From: Pseudomonas sp. Bc-h
Lineage (GTDB): Bacteria > Pseudomonadota > Gammaproteobacteria > Pseudomonadales > Pseudomonadaceae
Length of the DNA: 64,000 bases
Assembly: GCF_002080045.1 (NCBI RefSeq)
Contig: NZ_MUIN01000009.1
Coordinates: 237,098 to 301,097 of the forward strand
Direction: 5' to 3'
The notes below the pieces were generated by a model that was not told the origin of the DNA, made no database searches, and worked only from the letters and a program-made list of their open reading frames with translations. The stretch's first letter is position 1, and every line of letters begins with the position of its first letter. Shown here one piece after another: positions 16,955-25,211 of the stretch. Position numbers and translations under genes: made by a program.

Positions 16955-17416
16955 ATGGCTATTGCAAGTTCACTGGCACCGCTGTTCCGACAATCGGTAG
17001 GTTTTGACCGTTTCAACGATTTTTTCGAATCGGCCCTGCACAGCGAAAAAGCCAGCTGCTATCCACCGCATAACGTTGAACGCTATGGCGACGATCATTA
17101 CCGGATCGTCGTCGCCGCTGCCGGGCTGTCCGCCGACGATCTCGACCTGCAGATCGACAAAGGCGTGCTGACAGTCTGCGGCGGGGAACGGGACACCGAC
17201 GCCGGCGTGACCTACCTGCATCAGGGCATCGCCCATGGCGCGTTTCGTCTGGTGTTCCACCTCGCCGATCATATTGAAGTCCAGGGCGCGACCTTCGAAA
17301 GCGGGCTATTGATGATCTTTCTGTTGCGCGTCGTGCCGGATGAGTCGAAAGCCCGTCGGATCAGCATCAACCGCCCGGGGGACGGGCCGGACCGGTGGCA
17401 ACTCAAGCATCACTGA
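16955..17416 (+). CDS. ibpA: Small heat-shock protein, IbpA type
   Basis: 153 residues. A short N-terminal arm (SSLAPLFRQSVGFDRFNDFFE) is typical of IbpA. The alpha-crystallin domain follows from about 40 to 130, beginning NVERYGDDHYRIVVAAAGLS, and the C-terminal ISI tripeptide is the IXI oligomer anchor. It is an ATP-independent holdase in the cytoplasm. A strong AAGGAGA ribosome site lies in a possible thermometer hairpin. A terminator follows at 17424-17448. Confidence 0.92.
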   Translation: MAIASSLAPLFRQSVGFDRFNDFFESALHSEKASCYPPHNVERYGDDHYRIVVAAAGLSADDLDLQIDKGVLTVCGGERDTDAGVTYLHQGIAHGAFRLVFHLADHIEVQGATFESGLLMIFLLRVVPDESKARRISINRPGDGPDRWQLKHH

Positions 17417-17421
17417 AACGG

Positions 17422-17450
17422 CAAAGGCGCTCCTGAGAGCGCCTTTTTTA
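17422..17450. terminator. Terminator between ibpA and the GST gene
   Basis: AAAGGCGCTC, loop CTGA, then GAGCGCCTTTTTT. The A-run on one side and T-run on the other make it usable from both directions. Confidence 0.85.
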
Positions 17451-17451
17451 C

Positions 17452-18111
17452 TCAGGCATTCACCGCCGATGGCATCGACATCGTCACGCGGTTCTGAACG
17501 CTGGGCCGTTCCTCCATCCGCGCGTACCAGGCCAGCAGCGCCTCGCATTCAGCAGGAATCGGCAAATCCACGAGTTCGGCAAAAATCAGCCCGCCAATCA
17601 CCGTGATATCGGCCATCGAGAAACTGTCGCCGGCGATGTAAGGCTGCGTTCTCAGTACCGAATCGAAGTAATGCATGCCCCGCACTGCCTTGTCGCGTTG
17701 CCGGAAACCCCACTCCGGGTTCTGGTACAGCTCGACGTCTGGCCCGAGGCCCGGCGTGCCGTGATGGAAATACACGCTGACGGCATCGAGCAGTTCGATC
17801 TCCGCGCGTTTGTTCATCATGTGGATCAGGCCCTGCTCCAGCGCTGTTCTGCCGGTCAATGTGGGCTCACCATCCAGCGTGTCGAGGTACTGGGTTATGG
17901 CCGTGCATTCGGCGAGGAAGGTGCCGTCTGGCAGTTCGAGTACCGGTAGGGTCCCGGAATAATTCCTGGCGAGAAAGTCGGGGAGCTTGTGCTCGCCCTT
18001 CCACAGATCGACCGATATGAAACGAACCTGCGACTGCAGATTCTTCTCGGCCAAGGCAATGCGCACACGCGCTGGGTATGGGCCAGTGTGCCAATCGTAG
18101 ATGTTCATCAT
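17452..18111 (-). CDS. Glutathione S-transferase family protein
   Basis: 219 residues starting MMNIYDWHTGPYPARVRIAL. The thioredoxin-like half runs to about residue 80 with the GTLPVLELPDG cis-Pro loop and ECTAITQYLD. The helical half contains FSMADITVIGGLIFAE, the N-capping motif of GSTs. It probably conjugates glutathione to an electrophile in the cytoplasm. It is divergent from the TetR gene at 18245 with a strong palindromic operator between them, so it is likely induced by the ligand of that regulator. Confidence 0.87.
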   Translation of the reverse strand: MMNIYDWHTGPYPARVRIALAEKNLQSQVRFISVDLWKGEHKLPDFLARNYSGTLPVLELPDGTFLAECTAITQYLDTLDGEPTLTGRTALEQGLIHMMNKRAEIELLDAVSVYFHHGTPGLGPDVELYQNPEWGFRQRDKAVRGMHYFDSVLRTQPYIAGDSFSMADITVIGGLIFAELVDLPIPAECEALLAWYARMEERPSVQNRVTMSMPSAVNA

Positions 18112-18160
18112 GGGACAACCTCAAAGGTTCAAAGAACGGGTAATGGAAGGCATGGAATTT

Positions 18161-18193
18161 ACCTACCTGCCAGTTGACAGGTAAAAAGGTAGG
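18161..18193. promoter_or_regulatory. TetR operator between GST and tetR-like gene
   Basis: ACCTGCCAGTTGACAGGT (18165-18182) is a 7-4-7 inverted repeat with one mismatch. It is flanked by an outer CCTACCT/AGGTAGG pair (18162-18168, 18187-18193). The site sits in the 133-base divergent gap, where a TetR dimer could repress both genes. Confidence 0.6.
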
Positions 18194-18244
18194 CGTTAAA
18201 AAATTGCCGGTCAAGCGGTTTTTTTCGCTTAAGATGCCCAGCCA

Positions 18245-18835
18245 ATGCAGCAGCGAGACAGCGACGTGAGCTCAAACAATCGGGAAGCGATCCTGACTGC
18301 GGCCAAGAGAGCCGCGCAGGCCCATGGCTACAACGGCCTGAATTTTCGGGATCTGGGGGAAGATGTCGGCATCAAGAGTGCGAGCATCTACTACCACTTT
18401 CGCAGCAAGGCCGAGCTTGGCGCAGCGGTCGCCAGGCGTTATTGGGAAGACGCGGCAGCGGTGCTGGAGGCTATGCAGGCGCAGACACCGGACCCGTTGC
18501 AATGCCTGCACCGGTACCCGGAAACCTTCCGCATTTCGCTGGAAAATGAAAACCGCCTGTGTCTGGGGAGTTTCCTCGGCGCCGAATTCGATGACCTCCC
18601 GGAAGAGGTGAAAACCGAGGTTCAGGCCTTCGCCGACGTTAACGTGGCGTGGCTGAACAAGCTGCTTTGCGCATCCTGTCCGGAAACGACGCAAGCTAAT
18701 GAGGCGCGCGCCAAAGCCATCTACGCGGCAGTCGCCGGCGCTCAGCTCATGGCGCGCAGTCGTGCAGACATCGCGCTGTTCGACGCGTTGATCGACAGTT
18801 ACCGCGCGGCCGGATTGTTGCCATCAGCCGGCTAA
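18245..18835 (+). CDS. TetR-family transcriptional regulator
   Basis: 196 residues. The N-terminal helix-turn-helix covers about 15-60 (ILTAAKRAAQAHGYNGLNF, then VGIKSASIYYHFRSKAEL). The C-terminal ligand domain has two Cys (GRLC-like NRLCLGSF and LLCASCPE), which could be redox-sensing as in NemR-type repressors. It is divergent from the GST gene and overlaps the 3' end of the OsmC-YcaO gene by 12 bases. I infer autoregulation and control of the GST. Confidence 0.87.
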   Translation: MQQRDSDVSSNNREAILTAAKRAAQAHGYNGLNFRDLGEDVGIKSASIYYHFRSKAELGAAVARRYWEDAAAVLEAMQAQTPDPLQCLHRYPETFRISLENENRLCLGSFLGAEFDDLPEEVKTEVQAFADVNVAWLNKLLCASCPETTQANEARAKAIYAAVAGAQLMARSRADIALFDALIDSYRAAGLLPSAG

Positions 18836-21028
18836 ACCCGCCGCTTTCGCCCGTGCGCTGTGCAGCTTTTTGTAGCTTTCGACCAGACGCAAGTGGCGGT
18901 CGAGGCCTTCGAGTTTGATGCTGGTCGGCGTCAGGCCGTAGAAACGTACGCTGCCGTTGACCGAGCCGATGGCGGCGTCCATGCGCTCGTCGCCGAACAT
19001 GCGACGGAAGTTGACTTCGTAGTCGGCCAGGTCCAGATCCTCGTCCAGCGCCGTTTCCAGCACCACGTTGACTGCCTGATAAAACAGGCCGCGCTCGACA
19101 GTGTTGTCGTTGTACTGCAGGAAGGCTTCAACCAGATCCTTGGCCTGGTCGTACTTCTGCAGGGCGAGATAGATCTGCAGCCTGAGTTCCAGAATCGTCA
19201 GTTGGCCCCAGGCGGTATTGTCGTCGAACTCGATACCGATCAACGTGGTGATGTCGGTGTAGTCGTCGAGCTCGCTGTCTTCCAGACCCTTGGCCAGGGT
19301 TCTGAGGCCGACCTTACTGAGGTTGTGCAGGTTGAGGATGTCGGCGCGAAATTGCAGGGCCTTGTTGGTGTTGTCCCAGATGAGGTCGTCGACCGGATAG
19401 ATCTCCGAATAGTCCGGCACCAGTATCCGGCAGGCGGTTGCGCCGAGGTCGTCGTACACCGCCATGTACACCTCCTTGCCCATGTCTTCGAGGATGCCGA
19501 ACAGGGTTGCGGCCTCATCAGCGTTCGAGTCTTCGCCCTGGCCGGAAAAATCCCACTCGACGAACTCGTAATCGGCCCTGGCGCTGAAAAAGCGCCAAGA
19601 CACCACGCCGCTGGAGTCGATGAAGTGCTCGACGAAGTTGTTCGGCTCGATCACCGCCTGACCTTCGAAAGTGGGTTGCGGCAGGTCGTTCAGACCTTCA
19701 AAACTGCGGCCCTGGAGCAATTCGGTGAGGCTGCGTTCCAGCGCCACTTCAAGGCTGGGGTGCGCGCCGAACGAGGCGAACACGCCACCGGTGCGCGGGT
19801 TCATCAGGGTCACGCACATCACCGGGAATTCGCCGCCCAGCGACGCATCCTTGACCAGCACCGGGAAACCCTGCGCTTCCAGCCCCTGGATACCGGCGAG
19901 AATGCCCGGGTACTTGGCGATCACGTCCTGGGGTACATCCGGCAGCGCGATTTCGCCTTCGAGGATTTCGCGCTTCACCGCGCGCTCGAAGATCTCCGAC
20001 AGGCACTGCACCTGGGCTTCGGCCAGGGTGTTACCGGCGCTCATGCCGTTGCTCAAGTACAGGTTTTCGATCAGGTTCGACGGGAAGTACACCGTCTCGC
20101 CATCCGACTGACGTACGAACGGCAGCGAACAGATGCCGCGCTGAGTATTGCCGGAGTTGGTGTCGTATAGATGGGAGCCGAGCAGCTCGCCATCGCGGTT
20201 GTAGATCTTCAGGCAGTACTCGTCGAGGATTTCAGTCGGCAGCGCGTCTTTTGCGCCCGGCTTGAACCAGCGCTCGTTCGGGTAATGCACGAACTCGGCG
20301 TTGGCGATGTCTTCGCCCCAGAACTGATCGTTGTAGAAGAAGTTGCAGTTCAGTCGCTCGATGAATTCGCCCAGCGCCGACGCCAGCGCGCTCTCCTTGG
20401 TCGCGCCCTTGCCGTTGGTGAAGCACATCGGTGAATGTGCATCGCGGATATGCAGCGACCAGACGTTGGGCACGATATTGCGCCACGAGGCGATTTCGAT
20501 CTTCATGCCCAGCCGCGCCAGAATCCCCGACATGTTGGCGATGGTCTGCTCCAGCGGCAGATCCTTGCCGGCGATATAGGTGCTGGCGTCCGAGGTCGAG
20601 TCCAGCATCAACAGGGCCTGGGCGTCGGCGTCGAGGTTTTCCACCTGTTCGATCACGAACTCGGGGCCGGCCTGCACCACCTTCTTGACCGTGCAGCGGT
20701 CGATGGAGCGCAGAATTCCCTGACGGTCTTTATCCGAGATGTCGGCGGGCAATTCGACCTGAATCTTGAAGATCTGGTTGTAGCGGTTTTCAGGGTCAAC
20801 GATGTTGTTCTGCGACAGCCGAATGTTGTCGGTGGAGATGTTGCGCGTTTCGCAGTACAGCTTCACGAAGTACGCCGCGCACAGCGCCGACGACGCCAGG
20901 AAGTAATCGAACGGCCCCGGTGCCGATCCATCGCCCTTGTAGCGAATGGGCTGATCGGCAATCACCGTGAAGTCGTCGAACTTGGCTTCAAGTCGCAGAT
21001 TGTCGAGAAAGTTGACCTTGATTTCCAT
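18824..21028 (-). CDS. ycaO: OsmC-YcaO fusion protein
   Basis: 734 residues with three parts. Residues 1-135 are an OsmC-like domain (GSAPGPFDYFLASSALCAAY). Residues about 150-570 are a YcaO domain, with GKGATKESALASALGEFIER and a C-terminal Glu-rich ATP-binding region. The last 150 residues are helical and TPR-like. YcaO enzymes use ATP to activate backbone amides, and E. coli YcaO is linked to RimO-dependent methylthiolation of ribosomal protein S12. E. coli YcaO (586 residues) lacks the OsmC part. There is no peptide precursor gene nearby, so a RiPP role is not supported. Confidence 0.88.
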   Translation of the reverse strand: MEIKVNFLDNLRLEAKFDDFTVIADQPIRYKGDGSAPGPFDYFLASSALCAAYFVKLYCETRNISTDNIRLSQNNIVDPENRYNQIFKIQVELPADISDKDRQGILRSIDRCTVKKVVQAGPEFVIEQVENLDADAQALLMLDSTSDASTYIAGKDLPLEQTIANMSGILARLGMKIEIASWRNIVPNVWSLHIRDAHSPMCFTNGKGATKESALASALGEFIERLNCNFFYNDQFWGEDIANAEFVHYPNERWFKPGAKDALPTEILDEYCLKIYNRDGELLGSHLYDTNSGNTQRGICSLPFVRQSDGETVYFPSNLIENLYLSNGMSAGNTLAEAQVQCLSEIFERAVKREILEGEIALPDVPQDVIAKYPGILAGIQGLEAQGFPVLVKDASLGGEFPVMCVTLMNPRTGGVFASFGAHPSLEVALERSLTELLQGRSFEGLNDLPQPTFEGQAVIEPNNFVEHFIDSSGVVSWRFFSARADYEFVEWDFSGQGEDSNADEAATLFGILEDMGKEVYMAVYDDLGATACRILVPDYSEIYPVDDLIWDNTNKALQFRADILNLHNLSKVGLRTLAKGLEDSELDDYTDITTLIGIEFDDNTAWGQLTILELRLQIYLALQKYDQAKDLVEAFLQYNDNTVERGLFYQAVNVVLETALDEDLDLADYEVNFRRMFGDERMDAAIGSVNGSVRFYGLTPTSIKLEGLDRHLRLVESYKKLHSARAKAAGLAG

Positions 21029-21143
21029 GGGGGTACCACAAGCGAGATAACGATTTGGCGGCCATTATCCGGCTTTTTGGCCGCAAGTCTCGGTTTTCGT
21101 CGGATGCCCCGCGCAAAACTGCCGTATCCCCTTTTCTCGCCGC

Positions 21144-21578
21144 TTACTCCCCACTGGGAACGAACTTCAGGGTCCCGATCAACCCGTCGCCCGGCCGCTC
21201 TTTGTGATCCATCGGATGGCGCACGCCGTCGTTGACCGGCACGTCCTCGAAATCGAACGGACTGATCCCGTCCAGACATGCGGCGTTGATGCCGTATTGA
21301 TCGGGGCTGGAACGGCGCTGGTGGTGGGTGTAGATGCCGCAGATCGAGCAGAACCAGTGCCTGGCGACCTTGGTGTTGAACTGATAGAGCGTCAGGGCCT
21401 GCTCGCCCGAGGTGATTTTCAAGTCCTGCAGCTGCGCGCTGACCACCACCGCCCCGCGCATCCGGCAATAGGAGCAATTGCAGCGCCGCGCCGAGTGCAG
21501 CCCGTTTGTGAGTCGCACCTCGAATTGCACCGTGCCGCAATGACACTGGCCCTTGATCTGTTCGATATCTTTGTTCAT
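21144..21578 (-). CDS. GFA-family zinc protein
   Basis: 144 residues with the glutathione-dependent formaldehyde-activating fold. Zinc-binding cysteines follow the family pattern: GQCHCG, then RRCNCSYCR, then WFCSICG. Members of this broad family are usually annotated as Gfa or CENP-V-like, and most have no proven formaldehyde activity. It stands alone upstream of the OsmC-YcaO gene, 115 bases away, in the same orientation. Confidence 0.85.
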   Translation of the reverse strand: MNKDIEQIKGQCHCGTVQFEVRLTNGLHSARRCNCSYCRMRGAVVVSAQLQDLKITSGEQALTLYQFNTKVARHWFCSICGIYTHHQRRSSPDQYGINAACLDGISPFDFEDVPVNDGVRHPMDHKERPGDGLIGTLKFVPSGE

Positions 21579-21792
21579 GGCAGGCGTCCTTCTTGAAAGC
21601 GGGAATACAAGCGACCTCTTGAGTCAAAGAAACATAGCAACAGTCGCGGCCACTCGCTAACACATTCATGGAACTCAGCCGTCGAATCCCGGCCATATAA
21701 GCTGTACGCCTCTGGAACGGTGCTTATGCAGGGGGCAGGCACGGACAGCGAACACGCTGTCTCTTGGAATCCACTCGCTTACAGGTGACGCA

Positions 21793-22149
21793 GTGAATAC
21801 TTTTGTCCCGCTGGAAAAACTCAAGGAATTCGATCTTCAGGATTATCACGAGGTCTGGCTGACGACCTCCGAGCGCTGGCCGCAAGACCCTGAAACCGCC
21901 GAGCGCATGTGTTTGTGGCGCGTAGATCGCGAACTGACGACAGACGTGGAAATCGACGATCTGTATTTTCAAAACCTGCCAAGGTTGTGGCTGGTGGTCG
22001 ACAGCCTGAGTGACCAGACCGCCGTGAATGGCGTGGAGCAGGCGTTGACTACTCGTCTGAACGAGCTGGACCTCACTGGAGAATTTCATCCGCCGGAAAA
22101 AGAAAAGCTGCCGTGTGGCAGCGAAGACAAAACAGATCTGAGAAGCTGA
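21793..22149 (+). CDS. Hypothetical protein
   Basis: 118 residues from a GTG at 21793. It is acidic and soluble with no signal peptide or membrane segment. A readable core is EVWLTTSERWPQDPETAERM, then DRELTTDVEIDDLYFQNLPR. I do not recognise the family. Codon use is like its neighbours, and the reading frame is free of stops across a region otherwise short on open frames. It is convergent with the Dyp peroxidase gene. Confidence 0.6.
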   Translation: MNTFVPLEKLKEFDLQDYHEVWLTTSERWPQDPETAERMCLWRVDRELTTDVEIDDLYFQNLPRLWLVVDSLSDQTAVNGVEQALTTRLNELDLTGEFHPPEKEKLPCGSEDKTDLRS

Positions 22150-22194
22150 AAAACTGAAGCCGAGTGGCAGTCGCTGCATCAGCGCTGCCAGCGG

Positions 22195-23133
22195 TCAATC
22201 GCCCAGTTCCTCGAGAAAATCCAACGACGGCACGAAGAACAGCGTGCCGCTGACCGCCTTGCTGAAATCCAGTAATCTGTCGTAATTACCCACCGGACGC
22301 CCGACGAACATGTTTTCCAGCATCTGTTCCAAGGGTTCGGGCGAGCGTGCATAGCCGATGAAATAGGTGCCAAATTCATCCGATCCCGGTCGGCCGAACG
22401 GCATGTTGTCGCGCAGAATCTTGACCTCTTTGCCGTCCTTCTCGATGACCGTCAGAGCGCTGTGAGAGTTGCTGGGCTTGACCGAGTCGTCCAGCTCGAT
22501 GTCCGAGAGTTTCTTGCGGCCGATGACCAACTCCTGCTGTTCCACCGTCAGCTTGTTCCAGGCGGTCATATCGTGCAGGTACTTCTGGACGATCACATAG
22601 CTGCCGCCCGCGAAGGTCGGGTCTTCGTCGCCGACGATGGTGGCGTCGACGGCTCTATCGCCCACCGGGTTCTCGGTGCCATCGACGAAACCGACCATGC
22701 TGCGCATGTCGAAATTGCGGAAGCCGTGGACTTCTTCGACCACGGTAACGGCGTCGCCAAGCGGCAGCAGCAACTGGGTTGCCAGCTCGAAGCACAGGTC
22801 CATGCGGTCGGCACGAATGTGCATCAGGATATCGCCGGGGGTGGCGATGGCCTTGCGCCCTTCTACCCCGAACTCGCGGAAGTTGTGCAAAGAAGCCGGT
22901 CGGGTGCTGCCGAATAACGCATCCCAGGCGTTGAAACTGAAACCGCAGACGCAGGACAGGTTGCCGTCCGGCACGCGTTTGCCGACCGCCCGCACCCGCC
23001 CGGCAATATCACCACACCATGCCTTTACCTTGTCGGCGGATTCAGCGCCCGGCGCAATGGTCGCGACCATGAAGATGGCGCTGCTGGTGATCGGGACATC
23101 GACGCCCTGCGGATAGGGGGTGGTTTTCATCAT
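22195..23133 (-). CDS. Dyp-type haem peroxidase
   Basis: 312 residues. The diagnostic GFVDGTENP (148-156) holds the distal Asp151. Arg241 and Asn243 lie in LRDNMPFG, and the proximal haem ligand His224 is in NSHSAL. Spacing matches the bacterial class B enzymes such as DypB. There is no signal peptide, so it is cytoplasmic or an encapsulin cargo, but no encapsulin gene is in the window. It oxidises dyes or phenolics with hydrogen peroxide. The two consecutive ATG codons at 23133 and 23130 leave the first residue uncertain. Confidence 0.92.
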   Translation of the reverse strand: MMKTTPYPQGVDVPITSSAIFMVATIAPGAESADKVKAWCGDIAGRVRAVGKRVPDGNLSCVCGFSFNAWDALFGSTRPASLHNFREFGVEGRKAIATPGDILMHIRADRMDLCFELATQLLLPLGDAVTVVEEVHGFRNFDMRSMVGFVDGTENPVGDRAVDATIVGDEDPTFAGGSYVIVQKYLHDMTAWNKLTVEQQELVIGRKKLSDIELDDSVKPSNSHSALTVIEKDGKEVKILRDNMPFGRPGSDEFGTYFIGYARSPEPLEQMLENMFVGRPVGNYDRLLDFSKAVSGTLFFVPSLDFLEELGD

Positions 23134-23301
23134 GGCCGGACGGTTCCTGGACGGGTTCGATGACGGGTGGGGGTAAACAGACGCGAGCCTACCATTGCTT
23201 CAGACGTTGCGCCGCACCTGTGGCAGCACGGCCTGCCGGTGGGTTCGCGCACAAAGCGCCACATCACAAAGCGAACACGAGCCTGGAGTGTTGACGCCAC
23301 T

Positions 23302-23953
23302 CCTGTCGGAGACGTCGGAGGTCACGACGGTACGGGCCGCGATTCGGACGATAGCGGGTTATCAGTTGCAGATGAGCCGCCTGACCTACCCCTATCGTCC
23401 CACCGCGGCCCGGCCTGTCAAAGCTCCAGCGTCTCACACAGGTTGCAGATGAGCCGCCTGACCTACCCCTATCGTCCCACCGCGGCCCGGCCTGTCAAAG
23501 CTCCAGCGTCTCACACAGGGTTTCGTGTGCAGCTGGAAATCTGGATACGCCACGTAATAGCGGCGCGGCCAATAGGGATCTGGCTAACGCCAGACCTGTT
23601 TCGCCTTCGGCGAGTTACTTGAAAGGACACCAAGTAACCAAGTGTCCTTGCTCCTGGTTTGGCGCTTCCTTCGTCAGCGTTCCCTCACTCCGGCGACGCT
23701 CCGTGGGCACGCCGCCATCCGCCATCCATGGCGGGGGGCGGCTCTCGCGGCATCCATGCCGCTCGGCCCACTCCACGTCACCGCCATCCGCCATCCATGG
23801 CGGGGGGCGGCTCTCGCGGCATCCATGCCGCTCGGCCCACTCCACGTCACCTGCGTTCAGCCTGCACCCAAGTCGCGATTTGTGGCGTCCGAACTGGCGC
23901 GCACATAGAAGCAAGATCAAAAGCGAACAGTGACCTGTCGTCCGGATACGATC
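23302..23953. repeat. Nested repeat block, unit 1
   Basis: First of three head-to-tail copies of a composite, gene-free unit. It starts with a REP pair, continues with the structured core at 23579-23647, then GC-rich palindromic sequence (GGCGGGGGGCGG, CATCCATGCC). It is longer than the others because of two perfect internal tandem duplications: 77 bp (23365-23441 and 23442-23518) and 69 bp (23712-23780 and 23781-23849). Confidence 0.85.
23579..23647 (+). other. Structured core with overlapping inverted repeats
   Basis: In order: hairpin TCTGGC-TAAC-GCCAGA, hairpin TCGCC-TTC-GGCGA, then TTACTTG-AAA-GGACAC-CAAGTAA-CCAA-GTGTCC (23615-23647). In the last part the two arms interlock, giving either an H-type pseudoknot or two exclusive hairpins. 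The interlocked part recurs at 24177-24209, 24665-24697 and 24732-24764. Strand is assigned arbitrarily. Confidence 0.5.
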
Positions 23954-24451
23954 CCTGTGGGAGAAGCCGGAGCTGTGCGACGGCAGCGAAGCGGTGGGTC
24001 AGTGATGAAGTTGTCTACTGACCTGCCCCTATCGTCCGACCGCGGCCCGGGCTGTCGCACAGCTCCAGCAGCTCCCACAGCGTTCCGTGTACAGCTGGAA
24101 ATCTGGATACGGCACGTAATTGCGGCGCGGCTGGTGGGGATCTGGCTAACGCCAGACCTGTTTCGCCTTCGGCGAGTTACTTGAAAAGACACCAAGTAAC
24201 CAAGTGTCCTGGCTCCTGGTTTGGCGACTCCTTCGTCGTCGTTCCCTCACTCCGGCGACGCTCCGTGGGCACGCCGCCATCCGCCATCCATGGCGGGGGG
24301 CGGCTCTCGCGGCATCCATGCCGCTCGGCCCACTGCGCGTCACCTGCGTTCAGCCTGCACCCAAGTCGCGATTTGTGGCGTCCGAACTGGCGCGCACATA
24401 GAAGCAAGATCAAGATCAACAGCGAACACAGCTGTCCGTCCTGACGCAATT
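23954..24451. repeat. Nested repeat block, unit 2
   Basis: 498-bp copy without internal duplications, so the closest to the ancestral unit. It begins at CCTGTGGGAGAAGCC and carries the interlocked inverted repeat at 24177-24209, where one base change shortens the second stem to GACAC/GTGTC. Confidence 0.85.
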
Positions 24452-24993
24452 CCTGTGGGAGACGCCGGAGGTCACGACGGCAGCGAGGCGGTGGGTCTGT
24501 TATGAATTTGTCTACTGACCTACCCCCATCGTCCGACCGCGGCCCAGGCTGCCGCACAGCTCCCACAGCGTTCCGTGTGCACCCGGAAATCTGGATACGC
24601 CACGTAATCGCGGCGCGGCAGATACGGGTCTGGCTAACGCCAGATCTGTTTCGCCTTCGGCGAGTTACTTGAAAGGACACCAAGTAACCAAGTGTCCTGG
24701 CTCCTGGTTGGATTCCTCCTTCGTCGGAATATTACTTGAAAGGACACCAAGTAACCAAGTGTCCTGGCTCCTGGTTGGATTCCTCCTTCGTCGGAATACC
24801 CTCACTCCGGCGACGCTCCGTGGGCCCGCCGCCATCCATGGCGGGGGGCGGCTCTCGCGGCATCCATGCCGCTCGGCCCACTCCACGCCGCCTGCGTTCA
24901 GCCTGCACCCAAGTCGCGATGTGTGGCGTCTGAACTGACGCGCGCTTAGAAGCAAGATCAAAAGCGAACACAGCTCTGGGGTTTCACGCGAAC
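24452..24993. repeat. Nested repeat block, unit 3
   Basis: 542-bp copy starting at CCTGTGGGAGACGCC. It contains a perfect 67-bp tandem duplication (24665-24731 and 24732-24798) that doubles the interlocked inverted repeat. Removing it leaves 475 bp, in line with the other units. Confidence 0.85.
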
Positions 24994-25129
24994 CCTGTGG
25001 GAGACGCCGGAGGTCACGACGGTACGGGCCGCGATTCGGACGATAGCGGGTTATCAGTTGCAGATGAGCCGCCTGATCCACCCCTATCGTCCGACCGCGG
25101 CCTGTCAAAGTTCTAGCGTCTCCCACAGG
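24994..25129. repeat. Terminal REP pair of the repeat block
   Basis: A fourth REP pair, from CCTGTGGGAGACGCC to GCGTCTCCCACAGG, closes the block without a following core. Its left half matches the start of unit 1 (TACGGGCCGCGATTCGGACG) more closely than units 2 or 3. Confidence 0.8.
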
Positions 25130-25167
25130 ACTGGTGTTCAACTCAAAATCCGGGTACGCCGCAAATC

Positions 25168-25196
25168 TGTAGCCGCCCGGCCAGGCTGCTACAGGA
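25168..25196. repeat. Short hairpin repeat
   Basis: CTGTAGC and GCTACAG form a perfect 7-bp pair around a GC-rich loop. The sequence resembles the ends of the element at 823-908 and lies just beyond the stop codon of yghU. Confidence 0.45.
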
Positions 25197-25211
25197 CTAC
25201 TCGTTGCGATG

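Noticed and set aside
23615..24683. Repeated open frames of 65 to 168 codons in the repeat block
   Set aside because: The same translation recurs because the DNA repeats; frames open on both strands, and composition is not protein-like.
23302..25129. CRISPR array
   Set aside because: Units are hundreds of bases long and contiguous, with no short repeats separated by unique spacers and no cas genes.
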